A stretch of DNA of 64,000 bases. Origin: Vibrio fluvialis. Lineage in GTDB: Bacteria > Pseudomonadota > Gammaproteobacteria > Enterobacterales > Vibrionaceae. This document shows positions 1-9,207 of this stretch, piece after piece. The stretch lies in assembly GCF_900460245.1 (NCBI RefSeq), contig NZ_UHIP01000001.1, forward strand, positions 2,604,001 to 2,668,000, in the 5' to 3' direction. Every line of letters starts with the position of its first letter. The stretch's first letter is position 1. Position numbers and translations under genes: made by a program. The notes beneath the pieces were generated by a model. The model worked only from the letters and a program-made list of their open reading frames with translations, had not been told where the DNA came from and made no database searches.

Positions 1-217
1 AGGAAAAGTCCACTTCCAGCTTTTCTTCGTACTCACTGCGCTGGGCATCATTCATAATTTCAAAAATTAATCGATGCACATCAGCGTGTGTAAACGCAGG
101 TACGCCAAGCTTTCTCACTTCACCATCGATGCGTACCATAGGAGGAACACCCGCAGAAAGATGTAGATCTGACGCATTATGCTTTACACTAAATTCCAGT
201 AACTCAGAGATATCCAT
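1..217 (-). CDS. pilT: Twitching motility ATPase PilT (5' end only)
   Basis: Only the first 72 codons are present; the gene runs off the left edge. The protein starts MDISELLEFSVKHNASDLHL and has the SDLHLSAG signature (residues 16-23) and the PPMVRIDGE strand of the PAS-like N-terminal domain of PilT/PilU hexameric ATPases. The Walker motifs lie outside the window. PilT powers type IV pilus retraction at the inner membrane; in vibrios it also serves the MSHA pilus encoded at the other end of this window. The start is supported by an AAGGA ribosome site 6 bases upstream. It diverges from yggS with only 25 bases between start codons. PilU is a less likely alternative: the neighbouring yggS-proC run is the usual pilT context. 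Confidence 0.88.
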   Translation of the reverse strand, partial: MDISELLEFSVKHNASDLHLSAGVPPMVRIDGEVRKLGVPAFTHADVHRLIFEIMNDAQRSEYEEKLEVDFS

Positions 218-242
218 CTATTTTCCTTAGTAAAGTCTGGCT

Positions 243-950
243 ATGAGTAGTATTCAACAAAATCTTGAACATATCACTTCACAGATCGAAAACGCACAAC
301 AAAAGTGTGGCCGTCCTCGAAGCTCTGTGCAACTTCTGGCTGTCAGCAAAACCAAACCGGTCGAGGCCATTCTCGAAGCGGCACAGGCAGGTCAGCGTGC
401 CTTTGGCGAAAACTACGTGCAGGAAGGCTGCGATAAAGTGCAGTTTTTTGCCGAGTATCACCCGGAACTCGATCTCGAATGGCACTTCATCGGTCCGCTT
501 CAGTCGAATAAAACCCGGCTGCTCGCCGAGCATTTCGACTGGATGCACACCATTGACCGCGCCAAGATTGCACAGCGCCTGAGTGAGCAGCGCCCCGCTC
601 ATTTGCCGCCACTGCAGGTGCTGATTCAGGTCAACACCAGTGGCGAAGCCTCGAAATCCGGCATCAGCGAGAATGATTTATTTACACTTGCAGAATTGAT
701 TTCCGGCCTGCCAAACCTCACTTTAAGAGGATTGATGTCCATTCCGGAAAACGTGCCTGACTACCCGTCGCAACTTGCGGCATTTCGCCAACTGGCGACA
801 TTGAAAGACCGGCTGGCCGAAAAATATGACGGCATCGACACTCTGTCGATGGGCATGAGTGGCGACATGGAAGCCGCAATTGAAGCAGGCAGCACGATTG
901 TGCGGATTGGTACGGCGATTTTTGGTCAGCGTGACTACAGTCGCTCGTAA
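243..950 (+). CDS. yggS: YggS family PLP homeostasis protein
   Basis: A 235-residue fold-type III pyridoxal phosphate protein (PLPBP/YggS/COG0325). The lysine that binds PLP is in LLAVSKTKP (about residues 31-39). The HFIGPLQSNK (about 80-89), GLMSIPE and LSMGMSGDMEAAI phosphate-binding motifs are all present. The family has no known catalytic activity; it buffers cellular PLP and affects amino acid and vitamin B6 pools. It is the first gene of a co-directional run with proC, yggT and yggU, the usual gammaproteobacterial arrangement. The ribosome site is weak. With 25 bases to the divergent pilT start, its promoter must overlap pilT coding sequence. Confidence 0.95.
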   Translation: MSSIQQNLEHITSQIENAQQKCGRPRSSVQLLAVSKTKPVEAILEAAQAGQRAFGENYVQEGCDKVQFFAEYHPELDLEWHFIGPLQSNKTRLLAEHFDWMHTIDRAKIAQRLSEQRPAHLPPLQVLIQVNTSGEASKSGISENDLFTLAELISGLPNLTLRGLMSIPENVPDYPSQLAAFRQLATLKDRLAEKYDGIDTLSMGMSGDMEAAIEAGSTIVRIGTAIFGQRDYSRS

Positions 951-986
951 GAATGCATCAACCCTATTTTTGATTTGGATGAGATC

Positions 987-1805
987 ATGGAACAGAGAAC
1001 CATCGCCTTTATTGGCGCAGGAAACATGGCGCACGCCATCATTGCAGGCTTAGTGGGCAGCGGCTACCCGGCGCAACACATAATCGCCACCGCACCGTCA
1101 GAGACGCGTCGCAAGCCGTTGGAAGACAACTATGGCATTCGTACCACCGGCGACAACCTAGCTGCGGCAAGCGAAGCTGACGTGGTGGTACTGGCGGTCA
1201 AACCTCAGTTGATGGCAGACGTATGTAAGCCGCTGCAAGTGATCGATTTTTCTAATAAGCTGGTGATTTCCATCGCCGCAGGTGTATCGGTGGAACGTCT
1301 CAACGCCATGCTCGGCAGTACACTGAATCTGGTGCGCGTGATGCCAAACACACCATCATTGGTGAATCGCGGCATGGCCGGGCTGTATGCGTCCGCGTCC
1401 GTGTCTGAAGCCGATAAAGCGTTCACCGCCGAACTGATGGCTGCGGTAGGCAAAGTGTGCTGGGTAGAACAGGAATCCGGCATCAACAGCGTGATTGCGG
1501 CAGCGGGCAGCGCTCCGGCGTACTTCTTCCTGTTTATGGAAGCAATGCAAGCCGAAGCGATGGCGCAAGGGTTTGATAAAGAGACCGCGCGCCTGCTGGT
1601 GCAACAATCAGCGCTGGGCGCCGCTGAAATGGTGCAAGCCAATCCTGACATCGAACTGTCAACGCTACGCGAACAGGTGACATCGAAAGGCGGCACCACC
1701 GCTGAAGCCATCCGTACCTTTAACGAACATCAGTTAACGGACATCGTGGCCAAAGCGATGCGCGCGGCAGTCAGCCGCGCTGAAGAGATGGAAAAATTAT
1801 TTTAA
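987..1805 (+). CDS. proC: Pyrroline-5-carboxylate reductase
   Basis: Catalyses the last step of proline synthesis, NAD(P)H-dependent reduction of 1-pyrroline-5-carboxylate, in the cytoplasm. The N-terminal Rossmann motif is FIGAGNMAHAIIAG; VMPNTPSLVNRG and the helical dimerisation motif GSAPAYFFLFMEAM are typical of ProC. I start at the ATG giving MEQRTIAFIGAGN (272 residues, the usual length) rather than the in-frame TTG 12 bases upstream, because the Rossmann strand begins almost at once and GGATGAG lies close before this ATG. It sits 36 bases after yggS, probably co-transcribed. Confidence 0.95.
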   Translation: MEQRTIAFIGAGNMAHAIIAGLVGSGYPAQHIIATAPSETRRKPLEDNYGIRTTGDNLAAASEADVVVLAVKPQLMADVCKPLQVIDFSNKLVISIAAGVSVERLNAMLGSTLNLVRVMPNTPSLVNRGMAGLYASASVSEADKAFTAELMAAVGKVCWVEQESGINSVIAAAGSAPAYFFLFMEAMQAEAMAQGFDKETARLLVQQSALGAAEMVQANPDIELSTLREQVTSKGGTTAEAIRTFNEHQLTDIVAKAMRAAVSRAEEMEKLF

Positions 1806-1856
1806 ACTGACGGTCACCCAGTGTTGAGTGACCACCATATGTAGTAAGGGCTTCTT

Positions 1857-2414
1857 ATGAATGCAATGAGTTTTCTAATCTCCACCCTGTTTGATATTTA
1901 TATCATGGTCGTGATTCTGCGAATCTGGCTACAGGCAGCGCGTGCAGATTTCTACAACCCATTTTCTCAGTTTGTGGTCAAAGCGACGCAACCCGTGGTT
2001 GGCCCACTACGTCGTGTGATTCCGTCTATCGGCAGTCTGGATTTGGCCACCGTGCTGTTTGGTTACGTGCTGTGTATTCTCAAATACGTCGCGCTGATCC
2101 TGATTGCCTCTCGCGGCGGCGTTGTGTTCAGCGCAGACTTCCTGCTGCTGGGCCTGTTGTCGCTTGTTAAAGCGGCGGGTGGCCTGCTGTTCTGGGTACT
2201 GCTGCTGCGTGCGATTCTAAGCTGGGTAAGTCAGGGTCGTAGCCCGGTAGAATACGTATTCCACCAACTGACAGAACCGATGCTGGCACCAATTCGCCGC
2301 ATTATTCCGGTGATGGGTGGCTTTGATCTGAGCGTGCTGGTGCTGTTTATCGCGCTACAGTTTGCCAACTTCCTGATGGGCGATATCATCGGCCCAATCT
2401 GGTATCAGCTATAA
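1857..2414 (+). CDS. yggT: YggT family integral membrane protein
   Basis: A 185-residue protein with two YggT repeats, each made of two hydrophobic helices followed by a PF.QF/EP..PLRR.IP.-type motif: [20 protein letters not shown] in the first half and [18 protein letters not shown] in the second. The family is of poorly defined function, with reported links to osmotic tolerance and cell-envelope organisation. The stop codon overlaps the yggU start (TAATG), so the two are translationally coupled. Confidence 0.92.
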   Translation: MNAMSFLISTLFDIYIMVVILRIWLQAARADFYNPFSQFVVKATQPVVGPLRRVIPSIGSLDLATVLFGYVLCILKYVALILIASRGGVVFSADFLLLGLLSLVKAAGGLLFWVLLLRAILSWVSQGRSPVEYVFHQLTEPMLAPIRRIIPVMGGFDLSVLVLFIALQFANFLMGDIIGPIWYQL

Positions 2415-2704
2415 TGAAAGCAGCATGGTTTGAAGGGGACGATCTGCTGCTGCGACTCTATATTCAACCCAAAGCCAGTCGCGACAGCATTGTGGGGTTG
2501 CACGGAGATGAACTAAAGGTGGCGATCACCGCACCACCAGTGGACGGAAAAGCCAACGCTCATCTCAGTAAATACCTGGCCAAACAGTGTAAAGTTGCCA
2601 AGGGCCTGATCGATATAGAGAAAGGAGAACTGGGGCGTCATAAACAGATACGCATCCATACTCCGGCACAGATTCCGCCCGAAGTTCAAGCCATACTCGA
2701 CTAA
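2414..2704 (+). CDS. yggU: YggU family protein (DUF167)
   Basis: A 96-residue soluble alpha/beta protein of the DUF167/YggU family. The family signature is visible as [14 protein letters not shown], followed by the conserved [18 protein letters not shown] motif and the K...GxxxRxKxxxI-like region ([12 protein letters not shown]). Its function is unknown. It begins inside the yggT stop codon. The TAA stop is followed 8 bases later by a strong intrinsic terminator, so yggU is the last gene of the efficiently transcribed yggS-U unit. Confidence 0.92.
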   Translation: MKAAWFEGDDLLLRLYIQPKASRDSIVGLHGDELKVAITAPPVDGKANAHLSKYLAKQCKVAKGLIDIEKGELGRHKQIRIHTPAQIPPEVQAILD

Positions 2705-2712
2705 ATAGCCAG

Positions 2713-2746
2713 TTCCCCGCCCTCATATGGTGGGGAATATTTTTTT
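2713..2746 (+). terminator. Intrinsic terminator after yggU
   Basis: TTCCCC and GGGGAA arms around a partly paired 13-base centre are followed by TAT and a T-run. It lies between yggU and the DUF4426 gene on the same strand, so it should reduce read-through into the DUF4426-rdgB-hemW unit. Confidence 0.75.
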
Positions 2747-2763
2747 CAAGAAGGAGAAAACCC

Positions 2764-3195
2764 ATGCGTCAATGGATACTCGCCCTATTGCTCGCTTGTG
2801 CCGCGTTACCTGCCAGTGCAGAGCAATTGATCAACATTAAGGATGTTGAGGTACACTACTCCGCTTTTAACTCAACGTTTCTGACGCCGCAGGTGGCGAA
2901 AAGTTACAAGCTGACCCGTAATGGTTATTCAGCGGTGCTCAACATCAGCGTGCTTGATACCAGCACTGCGGGTAAGCCCGCGGTAGAAGCGAAGCTGTCG
3001 GGTCAGGTGAAGAATCTGATCGGCAACATGCGCGAACTGGAGTTCAGCGAAGTCAAAGAAGGTAATGCGATTTACTATCTGGCAGAATTCCCGATCAGCA
3101 ATGAAGAGGATCTCAGCTTTGATATTGATGTCAACGCAGGCCTCAAAGGCGCTGGAAAGCTGAGATTCACTCAGAAGTTTTACGTTGAGAAGTAA
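2764..3195 (+). CDS. DUF4426 periplasmic protein
   Basis: A 143-residue protein with a clear Sec signal peptide ([19 protein letters not shown], cleavage expected before EQ). The rest is a beta-rich domain matching the DUF4426 family, which in vibrios and Shewanella sits between yggU and rdgB. It probably forms a small periplasmic beta-sandwich; no function is established. An AAGGAG ribosome site lies 7 bases before the ATG, giving confident start assignment. It follows an intrinsic terminator, so it may have its own promoter, or be expressed by read-through. Confidence 0.85.
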   Translation: MRQWILALLLACAALPASAEQLINIKDVEVHYSAFNSTFLTPQVAKSYKLTRNGYSAVLNISVLDTSTAGKPAVEAKLSGQVKNLIGNMRELEFSEVKEGNAIYYLAEFPISNEEDLSFDIDVNAGLKGAGKLRFTQKFYVEK

Positions 3196-3218
3196 CCTTT
3201 AACCGAAAAGAGAGTGCG

Positions 3219-3818
3219 ATGAAGAAGATTGTATTAGCCACCGGAAACCAGGGCAAAGTACGTGAAATGGCCGACCTGTTGGCTGATTTTGGTTTTGATG
3301 TGGTCGCACAAAGCGAATTCAATGTCTCTGAGGTGGCCGAAACCGGCACTACCTTTATCGAAAATGCCATCATCAAAGCGCGCCACGCGGCCAAAGAAAC
3401 GGGTTTACCGGCCATTGCCGATGACTCCGGTCTGGAAGTCGATTACCTTGGCGGCGCACCAGGCGTTTACTCTGCGCGCTACGCGGGTGAGGATGCATCC
3501 GATCAACAAAACCTGGAAAAGCTGCTCGATGCGATGAAAGACGTGCCAGAAGCGCAGCGCAGCGCACGTTTTCACTGTGTATTGGTTCTGATGCGCCATG
3601 AGAACGATCCGACGCCGCTGGTTTGCCACGGCAAATGGGAAGGTCGTATCCTGACACAAGCGCACGGCAGCAACGGTTTTGGTTACGATCCGATCTTCTT
3701 CGTTCCGGAAGAAAACTGCGCATCGGCTCAGCTTGAACCGATGCGTAAAAAGCAGCTGTCGCACCGCGGTCAGGCGCTGAAAAAACTGTTTCAGGCGATT
3801 GAAGAGCAAAAGCAGTGA
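3219..3818 (+). CDS. rdgB: XTP/dITP diphosphatase (non-canonical purine NTPase)
   Basis: House-cleaning enzyme of the Ham1/RdgB family: hydrolyses dITP, XTP and related deaminated purine nucleotides to the monophosphate, keeping them out of DNA and RNA. The substrate and metal motifs are intact: [12 protein letters not shown] near the N-terminus, [13 protein letters not shown], the catalytic [11 protein letters not shown] (about residues 67-77), SARYAG, and [12 protein letters not shown]. The length of 199 residues is normal. The stop codon overlaps the hemW ATG (TGATG region), so translation is coupled. Confidence 0.96.
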   Translation: MKKIVLATGNQGKVREMADLLADFGFDVVAQSEFNVSEVAETGTTFIENAIIKARHAAKETGLPAIADDSGLEVDYLGGAPGVYSARYAGEDASDQQNLEKLLDAMKDVPEAQRSARFHCVLVLMRHENDPTPLVCHGKWEGRILTQAHGSNGFGYDPIFFVPEENCASAQLEPMRKKQLSHRGQALKKLFQAIEEQKQ

Positions 3819-4990
3819 TGTTGACTCCTCCGGCACTCAGCCTATACGTACACATACCGTGGTGCGTGCAGAAATGCCCGTATTGCGATTTTAACTCGCA
3901 TGCTCTCAAAGCCGACATTCCGGAAGAGGAATACATTGATGCGCTGTTGGAAGATCTCGATACCGATATCGAGCGCTACCAGCTGGCGGGCGATCCGCGT
4001 CTGCTGCACTCGATCTTCATCGGCGGCGGCACGCCAAGCCTGATCTCGGCCGACGGCATCGGCCGCTTACTGCGCGGAATTGAAGCGCGTATCGCGTTTA
4101 AACCCGATATCGAGATCACCATGGAAGCCAACCCGGGCACCATCGAAGCCGAGCGCTTTGCTGGTTATCGCCACGTGGGTGTGACGCGTATTTCGATTGG
4201 GGTGCAGAGCTTTGAACCGGAGAAACTCTCTCGTCTGGGGCGTATTCACGGTCGGGACGAAGCCGTCAATGCCGCCAAGCTGGCGCATCAGATTGGCTTA
4301 AACAGCTTTAACCTCGATCTGATGCACGGCCTGCCGGATCAGGCGTTGGATCAAGCGCTGGCGGATCTCGATCGCGCCATCGAACTCGCGCCGCCGCACC
4401 TGTCTTGGTATCAGCTCACCATTGAACCGAACACCATGTTCTACTTCAAGCCACCGACCTTACCGGACGACGATGCGCTGTGGGACATCTTCGATCTCGG
4501 TCATCAGAAACTGACCGAGGCAGGTTATGTGCAGTATGAGATTTCGGGGTACAGCAAACCGGGCTATCAGTGTCAGCACAATCTCAACTACTGGCGTTTT
4601 GGTGACTACCTGGGGATCGGTTGTGGTTCGCACGGTAAGCTGAGTTTTGCTGACGGACGCATTGTGCGCACCACCAAGGTCAAACACCCGCGCGGTTATC
4701 TGGCGGCGTATCAGAACCTGGCGAAGCCTTACCTCGACAGCGAACAACTGGTGGAGGATGTGGATCGTCCGTTTGAGTTCTTCATGAACCGCTTCCGCCT
4801 GATTGAACCGTGCCCGAAGGCCGATTTCAGCGCCACTACCGGCCTGCCAATCAGTGTGATTCAACCCACGTTGGACTGGGCTATCGAACAGGGTTATCTG
4901 AGTGACAATGATACCCACTGGCAGATCACCGAGAAGGGCAAACTGTTTCTGAACGATCTGTTGGCAGCGTTTATGGCGGAAGAAGATTAA
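3818..4990 (+). CDS. hemW: Radical SAM family heme chaperone HemW
   Basis: A 390-residue radical SAM protein. The cluster-binding cysteines are in PWCVQKCPYCDFN (CxxxCxxC), just after the first beta strand, followed by the FIGGGTPS SAM-binding motif and the HemN C-terminal domain. The cysteine pattern with Phe at the following position is typical of HemW (formerly YggW), a heme-binding chaperone, rather than coproporphyrinogen dehydrogenase HemN. I use the ATG overlapping the rdgB stop; a GTG 3 bases upstream is also in frame. Its last codons overlap the convergent glycosylase gene by 4 bases. Confidence 0.93.
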   Translation: MLTPPALSLYVHIPWCVQKCPYCDFNSHALKADIPEEEYIDALLEDLDTDIERYQLAGDPRLLHSIFIGGGTPSLISADGIGRLLRGIEARIAFKPDIEITMEANPGTIEAERFAGYRHVGVTRISIGVQSFEPEKLSRLGRIHGRDEAVNAAKLAHQIGLNSFNLDLMHGLPDQALDQALADLDRAIELAPPHLSWYQLTIEPNTMFYFKPPTLPDDDALWDIFDLGHQKLTEAGYVQYEISGYSKPGYQCQHNLNYWRFGDYLGIGCGSHGKLSFADGRIVRTTKVKHPRGYLAAYQNLAKPYLDSEQLVEDVDRPFEFFMNRFRLIEPCPKADFSATTGLPISVIQPTLDWAIEQGYLSDNDTHWQITEKGKLFLNDLLAAFMAEED

Positions 4991-5622
4991 TCCGCCATTT
5001 GCGTGAAAAAATCAGTATCCAGACTCTGCCACACATGCAGAGCGAAATAGGAATGATAAGGCGCAGCCACAGCAAGAAGCTCTGTTGGGGTCGCGTTTTC
5101 TTTTTCCGCAAACAAAGCCAGCCCGCGCTTTAACGAGGCATCACCTTGTGACCATACATTGGGGCGGCCAAAGAAAAAAATGGCAGTCATTTCGGCCGTC
5201 CACGGCCCGATGCCCCACAACTGGGTCAAACTGCGAATCAGCTCTTCATCCGTCATCATGGCCAGTTGATGAATTTCAATCTGCTTGTCTTCCAACGCGC
5301 TGCGCACACCGCAAATGGTACGCACTTTAGCATTCGACAATCCGCAGCGGCGCAGTAACGTGCTGTTGGGTTCGGTAAACAGGTCAAACAGCGTCACATC
5401 ATCGCTGAGCAGCGCTTCAACACGTTGCCAGATGGTTTTTGCCGCCTGATTGGAGAGTTGCTGGCCCGCAACGGAACGAGCCAGATAAGGAAAGAACAGC
5501 GCTTCAGGTTGCAGGTTCAGCGATTGCACACCATTGGTAGCAATCGCTTGATTGAGCAACGTATAGGGCTGCGTCGCGTTGAGCAGAGTCTGATGAATCT
5601 GGTGTGACATGTCCTTCGTCAT
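4987..5622 (-). CDS. DNA-3-methyladenine glycosylase (AlkA-like, HhH-GPD)
   Basis: A 211-residue base-excision glycosylase of the HhH-GPD superfamily. The helix-hairpin-helix is LTQLWGIGPWTA. The following WSQGDASLKRG carries the conserved aspartate of the GPD motif, so the active site looks intact. It lacks the extra N-terminal domain of E. coli AlkA, making it the short type that removes alkylated purines from DNA. The start is the ATG preceded by GGGGA (protein MTKDMSHQ); an in-frame TTG 18 bases upstream is less likely. It ends in a 4-base overlap with convergent hemW. I see no Ada-type operator upstream. Confidence 0.85.
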   Translation of the reverse strand: MTKDMSHQIHQTLLNATQPYTLLNQAIATNGVQSLNLQPEALFFPYLARSVAGQQLSNQAAKTIWQRVEALLSDDVTLFDLFTEPNSTLLRRCGLSNAKVRTICGVRSALEDKQIEIHQLAMMTDEELIRSLTQLWGIGPWTAEMTAIFFFGRPNVWSQGDASLKRGLALFAEKENATPTELLAVAAPYHSYFALHVWQSLDTDFFTQMAD

Positions 5623-5652
5623 AATCCCCGTCCCTGACAACCTGTCGTGAGC

Positions 5653-6573
5653 TTAGAAAATAGAGCGACCGATCCGCTGCGCGAGTAGCTCGAGAGCTTT
5701 GGTGCCTGCCAGCGAGTTGCCGGACGGATCCAGCTCTGGCGACCAGACCGCGATGGTCATTTCGCCCGGCACGATGGCGATAATGCCACCGCCCACGCCG
5801 GATTTGCCCGGCATACCGACCCGATAAGCAAACTCACCAGCACCGTCATACAGACCGCAGGTGGCAAGCAGCGCATTAATCTGTTTGCTTTGCGTGGCCG
5901 TGATCACCGGCTCTTGCGTCAGCACAGACACACCTTTGTTGGCCAGATAGCTGAAGGTTTTCGCCAGCTCGACACAACTCATTTTCAGCGCACAGGCGTG
6001 AAAATAGTTGGCCAGAACCGGCAGCACTTCGTTATCAAAGTTGCCAAATGAGCGCATCAGATAGGCAATCGCCGCATTGCGGTCGCTGTGCTGCATTTCC
6101 GAGTTCGCCACCACTTTATCGTAGATGATCTGCTCTTCGCCGCACAGTTGGCGCACAAATTCCAGCAAACGCTGACGCGGTGCCGATAATCGGCTGTGCA
6201 GCATATCTGCCACCACAATCGCGCCTGCATTGATGAAGGGATTGCGAGGAATGCCCTGCTCCATTTCAAGCTGAATCAAGGAGTTGAACGCTTGTCCGGA
6301 TGGCTCTTTGCCCACCCGGCTCCACAGTTCTTCCGGTTGATACAAGCCCATGGCGAGCGTCAGGCTCAGCGCTTTAGAGATCGACTGAATGGAAAATCCT
6401 TCCTCAGCATCTCCGGCTGTGATCACTTCACCCTGATTGGTGTAGACCGCAATCCCCAGTTTATAATTCGGCACTTCTGCCAGTGCCGGTATGTAATCCG
6501 CGACTTTTCCTTGTCCGATCAGTGGGCGAACTTCATCCAATATGCTCGCCAGTAATTCTGGTGTCGGTTTCAT
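5653..6573 (-). CDS. glsB: Glutaminase
   Basis: A 306-residue serine-dependent glutaminase (beta-lactamase-like fold) that hydrolyses glutamine to glutamate and ammonia in the cytoplasm. The nucleophile and general base are in [12 protein letters not shown] (SxxK). NPFINAGAI, the YLANKG region and the GKSGVGGGI loop are also typical of the family. It lies 30 bases upstream of the glycosylase gene on the same strand. It is separated from trmB by a strong terminator, so it should have its own promoter in that gap. Confidence 0.95.
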   Translation of the reverse strand: MKPTPELLASILDEVRPLIGQGKVADYIPALAEVPNYKLGIAVYTNQGEVITAGDAEEGFSIQSISKALSLTLAMGLYQPEELWSRVGKEPSGQAFNSLIQLEMEQGIPRNPFINAGAIVVADMLHSRLSAPRQRLLEFVRQLCGEEQIIYDKVVANSEMQHSDRNAAIAYLMRSFGNFDNEVLPVLANYFHACALKMSCVELAKTFSYLANKGVSVLTQEPVITATQSKQINALLATCGLYDGAGEFAYRVGMPGKSGVGGGIIAIVPGEMTIAVWSPELDPSGNSLAGTKALELLAQRIGRSIF

Positions 6574-6658
6574 TGTGTCGGCTTTACTTTCTTATTGTTA
6601 TCGTCCCTATTCCAGCAGAGCACGCCATATCCGCGGCGATTTCCTGAGGAATACAGTC

Positions 6659-6690
6659 AAAAAAGCCAACATTGCAGCAATGTTGGCTTT
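6659..6690 (-). terminator. Terminator of trmB
   Basis: Perfect inverted repeat AAAGCCAACATTG / CAATGTTGGCTTT with a very short centre, followed on the minus strand by a T-run. It separates trmB from glsB. Confidence 0.85.
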
Positions 6691-6745
6691 CGTTCACGTT
6701 ACGTGCCGGGCTAGTATCTGCCGCCCGGCCGCGGCTTGTCCAGTA

Positions 6746-7465
6746 TTAACTGATGCGTTTGTATTTGATGTCCCAAACGCCGTGTCCCAGACGATGGCCA
6801 CGCTGTTCAAACTTAGTCAGCGGACGCTCTTCAGGGCGTGGCACGAAGTCACCCTCTTGCGCAATGTTCTTGAAACCCGGCGCTTGATTCATCACTTCGA
6901 TCATGTGTTCTGCGTAGTTTTCCCAGTCGGTCGCCATGTGGAATACGCCTTCACCCAGCATAAGCTTCTGGCGTACCATTTCAGCAAACTCAAGTTGAAC
7001 GATGCGACGCTTATGGTGACGTTTCTTATGCCATGGGTCAGGGAAAAACAGTTGTAACGTGGCCAGACTGCTGTCTGGAATCATGTTGGCAAACACTTCC
7101 ACTGCATCGTGACACATTACGCGCAGGTTAGTGATACCTGCTTCACGGGCAGACGCCAGACAAGCACCCACGCCCGGGCTGTGCACTTCGATACCGAAGA
7201 AATTTTTCTCGGGTGCGTTTTTCGCCATTTCAACCAGTGAGGCGCCCATACCAAAGCCGATTTCCAGTACCACAGGATTGTTGTTGCCAAACACCTGCTG
7301 CCAGTCAAGCAGACCATCCTGATAATCAATTCCCATCGTTGGCCAGCACTCTTTCATCGCTGCTTCCTGACCTTTCGTCAGGCGGCCTTCACGACGCACG
7401 AAACTGCGGATTTTACGCACAATTTTGCCGTCTTCGGTGAACTCGTTTTTGGTTACTTCAGTCAT
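6746..7465 (-). CDS. trmB: tRNA (guanine-N7)-methyltransferase
   Basis: A 239-residue class I SAM methyltransferase that makes m7G46 in tRNA. The SAM motif is [17 protein letters not shown], and the family-specific [20 protein letters not shown] is present with its PDPWxKKRHxKRR core. The reading frame stays open 96 bases further upstream, but I place the start at [13 protein letters not shown], where TrmB homologues begin. The gene is divergent from mutY across 287 bases. Confidence 0.95.
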   Translation of the reverse strand: MTEVTKNEFTEDGKIVRKIRSFVRREGRLTKGQEAAMKECWPTMGIDYQDGLLDWQQVFGNNNPVVLEIGFGMGASLVEMAKNAPEKNFFGIEVHSPGVGACLASAREAGITNLRVMCHDAVEVFANMIPDSSLATLQLFFPDPWHKKRHHKRRIVQLEFAEMVRQKLMLGEGVFHMATDWENYAEHMIEVMNQAPGFKNIAQEGDFVPRPEERPLTKFEQRGHRLGHGVWDIKYKRIS

Positions 7466-7515
7466 TGGTATTGCCTGTTCAATTTTTAGTCTCGACTCAA
7501 AGGGCTTGTGATTAT

Positions 7516-7532
7516 CCAAAGAATTGCTTTGG
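7516..7532. repeat. Short inverted repeat upstream of trmB
   Basis: CCAAAG and CTTTGG arms with a 5-base centre lie 51-67 bases before the trmB start, in the divergent trmB-mutY region. It could be an operator or part of the trmB leader; no regulator can be named. Confidence 0.3.
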
Positions 7533-7651
7533 GCGCAAGTGTTATTGTCGTCGAACGCCACTCCCGAGCAACGTGAGTTGGCGCTAAGTGCTTATCCCAT
7601 CAACAAACACACTTCATTGCCTGCGCTCACCACGCTCTGAACCTTGCTCAA

Positions 7652-7700
7652 CGAGGATGTTAATCGCGTGGCGATTTTGATCATATGTTTTACATCCTCG
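7652..7700. promoter_or_regulatory. Nested inverted repeats between trmB and mutY
   Basis: An outer pair CGAGGATGT / ACATCCTCG (9 bp, perfect, 31-base centre) encloses an inner ATCGC-GTG-GCGAT hairpin and a TGATCA palindrome. It ends 52 bases before the chosen mutY start. There is no T-run on either strand, so it is not an ordinary intrinsic terminator. It may be an operator or a structured leader; the function is unknown. Confidence 0.35.
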
Positions 7701-7752
7701 CCATTCTATGGTGCAATTTTGCCCCATAATTCCAATCAATATAGAGCAAGTT

Positions 7753-8817
7753 GTGACTCCTTTCGCTAAGGCAATTCTTACCTGGTATGACGCATACGGG
7801 CGCAAAAACCTGCCGTGGCAGCAGAACAAAACCGCATACAGTGTCTGGCTGTCAGAAATCATGCTGCAACAGACTCAGGTAGCGACCGTAATCCCTTACT
7901 ACCAACGATTTATGCAGCGTTTCCCTACCGTAACCGATCTCGCCAGCGCCGAGCAGGATGAAGTGCTGCACTATTGGACAGGCTTAGGTTATTACGCCCG
8001 AGCGCGCAATCTGCACAAAGCGGCCAAAATCGTTGCTGAGCAGTATCAGGGAGAGTTTCCAACCGATATTGAGCAGATGAATGCCCTGCCCGGCGTTGGC
8101 CGTTCAACGGCAGCAGCCGTACTCTCTTCGGTGCATAAACAGCCTCACGCGATTTTGGATGGGAATGTGAAACGTACTCTGGCGCGCAGCTTTGCAGTTG
8201 AAGGCTGGCCGGGACAAAAGAAAGTCGAAAATCAGCTATGGCAACACGCAGAAGCTAACACGCCGCAATCGGATGTCGATAAATACAACCAAGCGATGAT
8301 GGACATGGGCGCGATGATCTGTACCCGAGCTAAGCCCAAATGCACCCTGTGCCCAATCGCAGAGATGTGCGTAGCCAATAAGCAAGGCAACCCGCTCGAT
8401 TATCCGGGCAAAAAGCCTAAAAGCGAAAAACCGGTCAAAGAGACCTGGTTTGTGATGCTGCATCACGGCGAAGATGTGTGGCTTGAACAACGCCCGCAAA
8501 GCGGGATCTGGGGCGGCCTGTTCTGTTTTCCGGAACACAGCGATGCGGCGATTGAATATGCGCTCGATAAGCGTGGCATTGGCGAAAAACAGGTGTTGTC
8601 GCAGAAACCACTGATCGCATTTCGCCATACATTCAGTCACTATCATCTCGACATTACACCGATTTTGCTGGAATTGTCCGGCAAACCCGACATCATCATG
8701 GAAGCCAACAAAGGTCTTTGGTATAACTTAAGCCAACCTGAAGAGATCGGCTTAGCTGCTCCGGTGAAGCAGCTATTGCAAAGTCTTCCGTACGAAATTC
8801 ACACGAAAAAAAATTAA
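7753..8817 (+). CDS. mutY: A/G-specific adenine glycosylase MutY
   Basis: Removes adenine mispaired with 8-oxoguanine or guanine. It has an N-terminal catalytic HhH-GPD domain ([17 protein letters not shown], with the catalytic aspartate in [10 protein letters not shown]). The [4Fe-4S] cysteines are spaced C-x6-C-x2-C-x5-C ([17 protein letters not shown]). A C-terminal NUDIX-like domain recognises 8-oxoG ([12 protein letters not shown] region). I choose the GTG giving [13 protein letters not shown] (354 residues), which matches where homologues begin; an ATG 45 bases upstream is in frame but has no ribosome site. The following yggX is 13 bases away, the usual mutY-yggX pair. Confidence 0.93.
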   Translation: MTPFAKAILTWYDAYGRKNLPWQQNKTAYSVWLSEIMLQQTQVATVIPYYQRFMQRFPTVTDLASAEQDEVLHYWTGLGYYARARNLHKAAKIVAEQYQGEFPTDIEQMNALPGVGRSTAAAVLSSVHKQPHAILDGNVKRTLARSFAVEGWPGQKKVENQLWQHAEANTPQSDVDKYNQAMMDMGAMICTRAKPKCTLCPIAEMCVANKQGNPLDYPGKKPKSEKPVKETWFVMLHHGEDVWLEQRPQSGIWGGLFCFPEHSDAAIEYALDKRGIGEKQVLSQKPLIAFRHTFSHYHLDITPILLELSGKPDIIMEANKGLWYNLSQPEEIGLAAPVKQLLQSLPYEIHTKKN

Positions 8818-8830
8818 AGAGGAAGTCATT

Positions 8831-9103
8831 ATGAGCCGCACTGTATTTTGTGTTCGATTACAAAAAGAAGCGGATGGCCTGGATTTTCAACTCTATCCGG
8901 GCGAGTTGGGCAAGCGTATTTTCGACAACATCTCGAAAGAAGCCTGGGCGCAATGGCAAACCAAGCAAACCATGTTGATCAACGAGAAGAAGCTCAACAT
9001 GATGGATCCTGAGCACCGTAAACTGCTTGAGCAAGAGATGGTGAACTTCTTGTTTGAGGGGAAAGACGTTCATATCGAAGGCTACACGCCACCAAGCCAA
9101 TAA
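8831..9103 (+). CDS. yggX: Oxidative damage protection protein YggX
   Basis: A 90-residue YggX family protein, typical length. It begins [19 protein letters not shown], with the conserved cysteine at residue 7 and the family motifs [16 protein letters not shown] and [14 protein letters not shown]. It is linked to protection of Fe-S proteins and to iron trafficking, which fits its neighbour MutY, an Fe-S repair enzyme. An AAAGAGGAAG ribosome site precedes the ATG. It is followed by a terminator. Confidence 0.95.
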   Translation: MSRTVFCVRLQKEADGLDFQLYPGELGKRIFDNISKEAWAQWQTKQTMLINEKKLNMMDPEHRKLLEQEMVNFLFEGKDVHIEGYTPPSQ

Positions 9104-9134
9104 TAGAACACCTGTTATTGCTAAGGTTATTACG

Positions 9135-9170
9135 AAAGACATCATCACCTTCTGGTATGATGTCTTTTTT
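9135..9170 (+). terminator. Terminator of mutY-yggX
   Basis: GACATCAT and ATGATGTC arms are followed by six Ts; the A-run before the stem pairs with the T-run. It lies 32 bases after the yggX stop and before the mltC start. Confidence 0.8.
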
Positions 9171-9207
9171 GTATCTGACCCCTCACCCAACCATCGCCGG
9201 GGAGCGC

